Assembly (NCBI GenBank): GCA_039029535.1
Contig: JBCCFW010000216.1
Location: 1 to 11,685, forward strand
Length of the DNA stretch: 11,685 nucleotides
Source: JBCCFW01 sp039029535
GTDB taxonomy: Bacteria; Acidobacteriota; JBCCFW01
Reading direction: 5' to 3'
Shown piece by piece: positions 6,850 to 11,685 of the stretch. The position numbers and the translations under genes are program-made. The stretch's first letter is position 1. Each line of letters begins with the position of its first letter. The notes beneath the pieces are model-generated. The model was given only the letters and a program-made list of their open reading frames with translations, had not been told where the DNA came from and ran no database searches.

Positions 6850-7836
6850 GTGTCATCAGCCAACCGTGCAGCTCGCGCCATCGACGACGGCGACGTCGCG
6901 GCGCTCCGGACCCTGCTCGACGATCACCCCGAGCTGCTCGAGGCCCGTCTCGAGGGAGGCCAGGGCCTCGTCGGCCGAGCGGCGGTGGCCCTGACCAACC
7001 ATCAGTCCATTCCGCTGCGCCCGGGAACACCCGAGCAGGCTGCGACCCTGGACCTGCTGCTGGAGCGTGGTGCCGATCCCGACCAAGCCGACGACGAGGG
7101 CTGGACCGCGCTCCACTCCGCGGCCATGAGTGGGCACGTCGAGCTCGCGCGAACGCTCTTGAACGCCGGGGCTTCGCTGCGCTCCTTCGCCTGGGACAAC
7201 CCCGACGCGACCCCGGCTTGCTGGGCGATGTTCTACGCCCACGCGGAGACGGCGGAGCTCTTCGCCGCACGCGAGCTCGTGCCCGACGGCCTGCGCTCGG
7301 CCGCCGCGCTGGGACGATCCGTGCGGGCCTGGGTCGACGACGACGGTGAGCTTCTCGACGGTGCCACCGCGGGGCGTGGCTTCTACCGCCCCCTCCTCGC
7401 CTTTCCCGAGTGGGATCCGCCTCTCGATCGTCAGACCACCCTGGACGAGGCGTTGACCTGGGCCTCTCGCAACGGTCGCATCGGCGCGATGGAAGAGCTC
7501 GTCGAGCTCGGCGCCGACCTGGCCTCCAACGCCTACCGCGGCACCGCCCTGCTCTGGGCAGCCTACTCGGGCCGACTCGAGGCCATTCGATGGCTGGTCG
7601 AGAACGGAGCCGACCCGAGCCAGCGACACGACTTCGGGGGAGCCGGGCACGGCAAGGGGGCGACCGCGCTGCACCTCGCCGCGCAGTTCGGCGCGCTCGA
7701 CACCGTCCGCTTGCTGCTCGAGCTCGGCGCCGATCACACCCTCGAGGACGAGGCCTTCGGAGGCACCCCGGCGGGCTGGGCCGCACACTCCGGTGCGACC
7801 GAAGTCGCCACGCTGCTGGAGCAGTGGCGGAGCTGA
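6850..7836 (+). CDS. Ankyrin-repeat protein
   Basis: From the GTG at 6850 the product has 328 residues, no signal peptide and no membrane segment, so it should be cytoplasmic. Ankyrin units are visible: ~63-80 (TLDLLLERGADPD), 84-110 (WTALHSAAMSGHVELARTLL), ~118-145 (diverged), ~198-225 (ALTWASRNGRIGAMEELVEL), 231-258 (TALLWAAYSGRLEAIRWLVE), 272-299 (TALHLAAQFGALDTVRLLLE) and a capping unit to the end. Residues ~150-195 interrupt the array with a non-ankyrin stretch (VRAWVDDDGELLDG ... PLLAFPEWDPP), a layout I recall from other bacterial ankyrin proteins. Ankyrin repeats bind protein partners. The stop is four bases before the start of the next gene, a membrane protein, which is followed by a K+ channel, so a role in controlling or anchoring these membrane proteins is plausible but inferred. 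Confidence 0.9.
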   Translation: MSSANRAARAIDDGDVAALRTLLDDHPELLEARLEGGQGLVGRAAVALTNHQSIPLRPGTPEQAATLDLLLERGADPDQADDEGWTALHSAAMSGHVELARTLLNAGASLRSFAWDNPDATPACWAMFYAHAETAELFAARELVPDGLRSAAALGRSVRAWVDDDGELLDGATAGRGFYRPLLAFPEWDPPLDRQTTLDEALTWASRNGRIGAMEELVELGADLASNAYRGTALLWAAYSGRLEAIRWLVENGADPSQRHDFGGAGHGKGATALHLAAQFGALDTVRLLLELGADHTLEDEAFGGTPAGWAAHSGATEVATLLEQWRS

Positions 7837-7840
7837 GCAA

Positions 7841-8437
7841 GTGAGTGACGTCTCACCGGAGCCGAAGTCGAGCTCCGGCCTGATGATCATGCTGGCGGTC
7901 GTCTTGACGATCGCCGTGCTGGGCAGGCTCGCCCTGGGGAGTTGGGGAGTCGAGGCCGTCGGTGCCGTGCTGCGAGGGACGGCGCGCAGCTCCGGCCTCC
8001 TCGGTGGCCTGGCCTTCCTCGCGCCAGCGCTCGTCCGACTCTGGCCACGTTCCTCCACGCGCTGGCTCGCCCGTCGAGAAGACGCGCTCATCCTCCTCTT
8101 CACGTGGTCGCAGCTCCTCCATCTCGGCGCCATCGGTCTCGGCTACCGTCTCGGCTCCCTGACGGAGAAGGAGACGAGCGACAGCTTCGTGCAGCTCGGC
8201 ATCCTCGTGTACCTGGTGAACCTCGTCGTCGCGGGGCTGTCGCTTCCCATCGCCAACACGCTTCGTCAGCGGAAGCTCGGACGTCGAGCCCACGCAGCGG
8301 GGATGGTCTTTCTCTGGGCAGCATTCGCCGTGAGCTGGGCGCGTCACGCTCCTGACGGCTGGCTGCCCATCACGCTCACGCTACTCTCGCTCGTGGCGCT
8401 CGGCCTCCGAATCGGAGCCTGGCTCCGGGCGAGGTAA
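7841..8437 (+). CDS. Six-helix membrane protein, distantly ferric-reductase-like
   Basis: The start is GTG at 7841, with GGAG (7829-7832) eight bases upstream; it follows the ankyrin stop by four bases. The 198-residue product has about six hydrophobic helices (~13-33, 50-68, 81-103, 114-136, 150-168, 174-195) and is an inner-membrane protein. The pattern RGTARSSGLLGG, then WLARREDALILLFTWSQLLH, then LGRRAH ... RH recalls ferric-reductase-like/MsrQ transmembrane domains. However, only single histidines (H94, H151, H169) are present and the usual paired-histidine spacing for two hemes is not. It may therefore be a degenerate relative, a one-heme form or an unrelated six-helix protein. It has no soluble domain. 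The position between an ankyrin gene and a K+ channel gene, with tight gaps, suggests co-expression. The gene is sure, its family is not. Confidence 0.85.
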   Translation: MSDVSPEPKSSSGLMIMLAVVLTIAVLGRLALGSWGVEAVGAVLRGTARSSGLLGGLAFLAPALVRLWPRSSTRWLARREDALILLFTWSQLLHLGAIGLGYRLGSLTEKETSDSFVQLGILVYLVNLVVAGLSLPIANTLRQRKLGRRAHAAGMVFLWAAFAVSWARHAPDGWLPITLTLLSLVALGLRIGAWLRAR

Positions 8438-8446
8438 GCTCCACCG

Positions 8447-9286
8447 ATGGACGTCCCACCACCCCTGTCCCAGACGCGGCCCAACAAGACCGCCTGGCGT
8501 CATCGACTGCACGAGGTCATCTTCGAAGCCGACACGCCGCTCGGGAAGACCTTCGACGTCGCCCTCCTGGTGGCCATCCTCATGTCCGTCGGCGCGGTGG
8601 TGCTGGAGAGCGTCGCGTCCATCCGAGCCGAGTGGGGTCGCGAGCTGCGACTGCTCGAGTGGGGCTTCACCCTGCTCTTCAGCTTCGAGTACCTGCTCCG
8701 GCTGGTCTCGGTCCGTCGCCCACTCCGCTACGCGTTCAGCTTCTTCGGCATCGTCGACCTGCTCGCGATCCTGCCGACCTACCTCTCGCTGCTCTTCACC
8801 GGGGCCCAGTCGCTCCTGGTCATCCGCGCGCTGCGACTGCTCCGTGTCTTCCGGGTGCTCAAGCTCGCCCAGTACCTCGGCGAGGCCCACTCACTTCATC
8901 TCGCGCTCCGTGCCTCGGCTCGGAAGATCCTCGTCTTCCTCTCGGTGGTGCTCACCCTGGTGCTCATCGTCGGCTCGTTGATGTATCTCATCGAGGGCGA
9001 AGAGCACGGCTTCACCAGCATCCCGCAGTCGATTTACTGGGCAATCGTCACCATGACGACCGTGGGCTACGGTGACATTGCCCCCGAGACCGTGGCGGGC
9101 AAGCTCCTCGCCTCTCTGGTGATGATCCTCGGCTACGGGATCATCGCGGTGCCCACCGGCATCGTGACGGTCGAGCTCTCCCGAGGAAGGGACGACAGGA
9201 TCTCGACCCAGGCCTGCCCGAGCTACTCCTGTGAGGGCCACCGTGATGGCGCCCGTCACTGCTTCGACTGCGGCGCCGCGCTGTAG
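8447..9286 (+). CDS. Voltage-gated (Kv-type) potassium channel with C-terminal zinc ribbon
   Basis: This 279-residue ion channel subunit has the six-helix Kv layout. S1 spans ~35-56. S2 has the conserved acidic residue (FEYLLRL, E81), and S3 has FFGIVDLLAILP (D104). S4 (RALRLLRVFRVLK) has basic residues at 127, 130, 133, 136 and 139, every third position. S5 is at ~158-182, then the pore helix, the K+ selectivity filter TTVGYGD (204-210) and S6 with GYGIIAVPTG, the bacterial gate motif. It should form a tetramer in the inner membrane and pass K+ on depolarisation. The cytoplasmic tail carries a small Cys/His cluster (C257, C262, H265, C272, C275; CPSYSC ... HCFDCGAAL) typical of a zinc ribbon. 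It starts nine bases after the upstream stop, so it is probably the last gene of the operon; its own stop is one base from the convergent kinase stop. Confidence 0.95.
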   Translation: MDVPPPLSQTRPNKTAWRHRLHEVIFEADTPLGKTFDVALLVAILMSVGAVVLESVASIRAEWGRELRLLEWGFTLLFSFEYLLRLVSVRRPLRYAFSFFGIVDLLAILPTYLSLLFTGAQSLLVIRALRLLRVFRVLKLAQYLGEAHSLHLALRASARKILVFLSVVLTLVLIVGSLMYLIEGEEHGFTSIPQSIYWAIVTMTTVGYGDIAPETVAGKLLASLVMILGYGIIAVPTGIVTVELSRGRDDRISTQACPSYSCEGHRDGARHCFDCGAAL

Positions 9287-9287
9287 C

Positions 9288-10943
9288 TCAGGGGCTCGGG
9301 CGATCCGGACGCGGAGGAGAACCCCCGTCCTCACCGGGTGGTCGCCGCCGTCGGCGACGTCGACGACGACGCGGCGGGTCTTCGTTTCCTTCGGGATTCG
9401 CTCCCGGTGCCTTCCGAGCGGGCTCGACCCCTGCCTGACGCTTGGCTCCACGGGTTCCGGTCGCCTCGCGAGAGTCGCGCTCCCGCTGGCCGCGCTCGCG
9501 CGGATCCCGTGAGTCACCCGATCGTCGGCGCCGGGAAGGACGCGCTCCCTCCTCGCTGCGGTCCCGACGCTCACCACGACGCGGCGGACGCTCCTCGGAC
9601 GAACGCGGGCGTCGCGACGAGCTGTTCGAGTCGGTGCCGGTGCGGCTCGCGGCGGGACGATCGGTGCCGCCTGCTTCCTCTCCCCCACCCCGACGTCGTC
9701 GACGGCGACGCCGACGAGTCGGCGCATCCCCGTCCGACGAGCCCGCAGGACCAGGACCGGGAGCAGGAGCGGACGCCGACCGACGCGGCGACTCGGACCG
9801 CGTCGCGCGCTTTCGAGACGGCGTGGCCGCAGCGGGCTGCGGACGCGGCTTCCGCTTCGGCTTGGCCGGAGCCGCCGGCTTCGATGAGGAAGACGACGCG
9901 GGCTTCGGGGCTGGTGGAGTCGGCGGCGTCTCGGGCTTGGGGGCCGGCGTGCTCGCTCGCGTCATGATCTCCTTGAGCGAGAGACGCGAGGTGCGAGCGG
10001 CCGGCTCCGGCTTCGCCGCGGCCGGGCGTGGCTTCTTCTTCTTCGGTCGCGGTGCCTTGTTCACGAACACGCGCTGCTTCGGCTTGGCCTTGCTGGCCGC
10101 GTCGACCCCCTGGGCCAGACGACGCTCTCGCTCGTCGAGCTCCGCGTCGTCGATGAGACCGAGCACGCCCTCGGTGTCGGTCGTCCCCTCGGGACTCTCG
10201 TAGACCCCCGTGAGCTCCGTGTCGGGCTCGAGCTCGTTGCGCTCGTACAGCGCCCACATCTCCGCGCCGTACTGCTGCCGACGACGACCGGGCACCCAGC
10301 GGGTCACGAAGCGCTGAAGGTTCTCGACGTCGCGGAGGAGGATCTTGCGCGCGTTGGGATTGCTCGAGGCGTCGACAGCCTGCGGCAGGTCGATGATGAC
10401 CGGCCCATCGTCGTCGACGAGCACGTTGAACTCCGACAGGTCGCCATGGATGACGCCGGCGCAGAGCATCTTGACGACATCGCGCAGCAGGGCGTCGTGA
10501 ATGACCTCGGCCTGCTCGGGCTCCACGCGCAGGTCACCGAGGCGCGGCGCGGGAGTGCCGTCGGCCCCTCGAACCAGCTCCATGACGAGCACGCCGTCGC
10601 TGTAGAGATGAGGCTCCGGCACGCGCACGTCCGCTCGCCGAAGACGGTAGATCATCTCCACCTCGGCGGAACGCCAGGCCTCCTCGTCTCGCTCTCGTCC
10701 ATAGCGCGAGCGACGCTTCATGGCGCGCTGATCTCGCGTGTTGCGGGTGCCGCGGCCCTCGACGTAGTCCGACCGATTCTTGAAGCTCCGGTCGTTGGCC
10801 TCCTTGTAGACCTTGGCGACCCGCTCTTCCCCGTCGGACATGACGAGGTAGACCTGAGCCTCCTTCCCGCTCTGCAAGGGTCGAAGAACGGAATCGATGA
10901 GACCGTCCTCGACGAGGGAGACGAGGTTCTCGGGGGCCCTCAT
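9288..10943 (-). CDS. RIO1-like serine/threonine kinase with long arginine-rich tail
   Basis: The 551-residue product has a RIO1-type kinase core in residues ~10-240. The nucleotide loop is LQSGKEAQVYLV (23-34) with Lys44 in VAKVY. The RIO1-typical insertion follows (SFKNRSDYVEG ... EVEMIYRL). RVPEPHLY/VLVMELV marks the hinge, HGDLSEFNVLV the catalytic loop (Asp168, Asn173), and IIDLPQAVD the metal-binding Asp185. All key residues are present, so ATP binding and phosphotransfer are expected. RIO1 proteins work in late small-subunit ribosome maturation in archaea and eukaryotes; bacterial roles are poorly known. Residues ~285-551 are low-complexity: Lys/Pro/Ala-rich, then Arg/Ser/Gly-rich, with runs of nine (~410-418) and ten (~525-534) arginines written with mixed codons. 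Such a tail suggests RNA or ribosome binding. There is only a weak GGTGA before the ATG. Kinase family is confident; target unknown. Confidence 0.93.
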   Translation of the reverse strand: MRAPENLVSLVEDGLIDSVLRPLQSGKEAQVYLVMSDGEERVAKVYKEANDRSFKNRSDYVEGRGTRNTRDQRAMKRRSRYGRERDEEAWRSAEVEMIYRLRRADVRVPEPHLYSDGVLVMELVRGADGTPAPRLGDLRVEPEQAEVIHDALLRDVVKMLCAGVIHGDLSEFNVLVDDDGPVIIDLPQAVDASSNPNARKILLRDVENLQRFVTRWVPGRRRQQYGAEMWALYERNELEPDTELTGVYESPEGTTDTEGVLGLIDDAELDERERRLAQGVDAASKAKPKQRVFVNKAPRPKKKKPRPAAAKPEPAARTSRLSLKEIMTRASTPAPKPETPPTPPAPKPASSSSSKPAAPAKPKRKPRPQPAAATPSRKRATRSESPRRSASAPAPGPGPAGSSDGDAPTRRRRRRRRRGGGEEAGGTDRPAASRTGTDSNSSSRRPRSSEERPPRRGERRDRSEEGARPSRRRRSGDSRDPRERGQRERDSREATGTRGAKRQAGVEPARKAPGANPEGNEDPPRRRRRRRRRRPPGEDGGSPPRPDRPSP

Positions 10944-11114
10944 GCCGACGTCACCCAGGTGAAGCGGCGAGGGAAGCGGGGGTCCAGCAGGCGGGGCACG
11001 GCTCCCGAGAACGGGGCGGCCTCAGCGCATCTCTGTTGGATCAACGGAAGTGAGCTCCCTCTGTGTCGACGCTCGAGTCCTCGTGACGAGCGGGATGTCG
11101 ATCGATGGCGGCGG

Positions 11115-11129
11115 TGGGGCGACGCCCCA
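11115..11129 (-). terminator. Short GC-rich hairpin downstream of the P-domain gene
   Basis: TGGGGC (11115-11120) and GCCCCA (11124-11129) pair perfectly around a 3-base GAC loop. The hairpin lies about 60 bases past the P-domain stop on the minus strand. It has no T-tract. It may act with the hairpin at 11151-11183 as a tandem transcript end. Confidence 0.35.
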
Positions 11130-11150
11130 GCGCAAGCGCATCATCTCATG

Positions 11151-11183
11151 CCGAGGCCCCGTTGTCCGACCCCCTGGCCTCGG
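11151..11183 (-). terminator. Hairpin just after the P-domain gene stop
   Basis: CCGAGGCC (11151-11158) and GGCCTCGG (11176-11183) are perfect 8-base reverse complements around a 17-base loop. On the minus strand the structure starts three bases after the TGA (11189-11187), the expected place for a terminator, though no T-tract follows. Confidence 0.45.
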
Positions 11184-11186
11184 GAG

Positions 11187-11685
11187 TCAGCGGGGGTGAT
11201 GACCCGAGGGCCCGATCTCACCCGTCGCGGATCGTTCGACTACCAGATAAAAGGCGTTCCCAGCCGGCGGTACGTGGCGGAATTCGGCACCGGGGTCCAG
11301 GTCCTCGGAGCTGCGATCCACGTACGCCGGGTCCATCGGGAACGACCCCTCACCGACCTCGGGCCGGGGATCGGCCGCGACGAAGACGGCCACGCCAACG
11401 GCACAACCGGAGGGCTCGGGATGACTCAGGACGATCTCTCCCATCTCGGTCTTGCGCACCCTGAGCCCCGTCGGCGCCAGCTCCTCCAGCGGACACTCAC
11501 TGACGTCGCACGGCGTGCAGGCCCCCGCCGGCAGCGGGGAGCTCGAGCTGATGCCCCAGTCGAACAGGGAGCCTCCATCGTCGACCGTGAAGTCCTCGAC
11601 GGTCAGCGTCCAGGTTCCGGCCGCCTCCCCTTCCAGGGCAACTCCCCCGCTGACTTCGCGCTCCGGTGGGGGAGACCGTTGGCGA
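11187..11685 (-). CDS. Secreted P-domain (proprotein convertase P/Homo B type) protein, C-terminal part
   Basis: The frame is open from the window edge (first full codon at 11684) to TGA at 11189-11187, giving 165 visible residues; the N-terminus is outside. Residues ~12-48 carry the end of a P-domain beta-sandwich: VALEGEAAGTWTLTVEDF then DDGGSLFDWGI, matching the family pattern 'GxxxxGxWxLxVxDxxxxDxGxLxxW'. A short Cys-containing linker follows (CTPCDVSECP, ~56-65). Residues ~73-165 form a further beta-rich module (GLRV ... AFYLVVERSATGEIGP) that resembles the C-terminal module of the hydrolase-like protein at 2460-4823. P-domains usually sit after subtilisin-like or metallo-protease domains or alone in surface proteins, so a protease upstream of the edge is possible but unseen. 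The product is expected to be extracellular. Confidence 0.8.
   Translation of the reverse strand, partial: RQRSPPPEREVSGGVALEGEAAGTWTLTVEDFTVDDGGSLFDWGISSSSPLPAGACTPCDVSECPLEELAPTGLRVRKTEMGEIVLSHPEPSGCAVGVAVFVAADPRPEVGEGSFPMDPAYVDRSSEDLDPGAEFRHVPPAGNAFYLVVERSATGEIGPSGHHPR

Larger units (their letters stand above)
10944..11186. other. Gap between P-domain gene and RIO kinase gene
   Basis: This 243-base gap lies between two minus-strand genes. It holds two hairpins near the P-domain stop (listed separately) and an AT-richer patch at about 11028-11055 that could carry the kinase promoter. I find no -35/-10 pair that deserves a call. An open frame runs through it on the plus strand, but it is antisense to the P-domain gene and has no domain. 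Confidence 0.45.

Noticed and set aside
7793..7840. Upstream start (ATG 7793) for the six-helix membrane protein
   Set aside because: It overlaps the end of the ankyrin gene and adds a non-hydrophobic stretch; GTG 7841 has GGAG at the right distance.
6458..8133. Long minus-strand frames (6458-7840 and 6856-8133)
   Set aside because: Antisense to the ankyrin and membrane genes; extreme Arg or Gly/Val content and no domain.
9442..10203. 253-residue plus-strand frame, Arg/Gly-rich
   Set aside because: Antisense to the low-complexity tail of the RIO kinase; its composition simply reflects that repeat-rich DNA.
11105..11464. 119-residue plus-strand frame
   Set aside because: Antisense to the P-domain gene, with no ribosome binding site or domain.
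1..11685. tRNA, rRNA, insertion sequences, phage or toxin-antitoxin genes
   Set aside because: Looked for on both strands; no cloverleaf with CCA-type end, transposase motif, terminal inverted repeats or integrase was seen.

Overview
This is a GC-rich, gene-dense bacterial chromosomal window with eight protein-coding genes, two of them cut by the window edges. I see no rRNA, tRNA, CRISPR array, insertion sequence or phage gene. The gene content suggests a free-living environmental Gram-negative bacterium. Four genes encode secreted proteins built from extracellular domains best known in eukaryotes (LamG, Spondin-N/CHRD, thrombospondin type 3 repeats, P-domain). The others include a c-heme-type chemoreceptor, a voltage-gated K+ channel and a RIO-type kinase. 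A lineage in or near Myxococcota, other former Deltaproteobacteria, or Acidobacteriota fits this mix, but the assignment is inference, since no marker gene is present.

Left part (1-4823): a truncated LamG-domain secreted protein (minus strand, 1-756) diverges from a Spondin-N/CHRD secreted protein (plus, 1147-2358) across a 390-base gap. The Spondin-N/CHRD gene converges on a large secreted protein (minus, 2460-4823). That protein has a glycoside-hydrolase-like barrel, about six thrombospondin type 3 units and a C-terminal beta-sandwich-like domain. A 14-bp-arm hairpin (2386-2435) lies between the two convergent stops and probably serves both as terminator. A near-consensus sigma-70 promoter (4902-4930) drives the hydrolase-like gene.

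Middle part (4972-9286): an orphan methyl-accepting chemotaxis protein with a Tll0287-like, CxxCH-containing sensor domain (minus, 4972-6810) is divergent from a tight three-gene plus-strand cluster. The cluster encodes an ankyrin-repeat protein (6850-7836), a six-helix membrane protein vaguely like the ferric-reductase transmembrane family (7841-8437) and a Kv-type potassium channel with a C-terminal zinc ribbon (8447-9286). Gaps of 4 and 9 bases make an operon likely.

Right part (9288-11685): a RIO1-like kinase (minus, 9288-10943) has a kinase domain covering the first half and a very basic, disordered, poly-arginine tail covering the second half. Its stop lies one base from the channel stop. 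Upstream, after a 243-base gap holding two hairpins, is the C-terminal end of a secreted P-domain protein (minus, 11187-11685) that runs off the window. Its last ~93 residues look homologous to the last ~101 residues of the hydrolase-like protein, suggesting a shared C-terminal module for secreted proteins in this organism.

No complete, clearly new multi-gene system can be proven from the sequence. The best candidates for novelty are the hydrolase-like/TSP3 protein, the shared C-terminal module, the ankyrin/membrane/K+-channel cluster and the RIO kinase with its arginine-rich tail.
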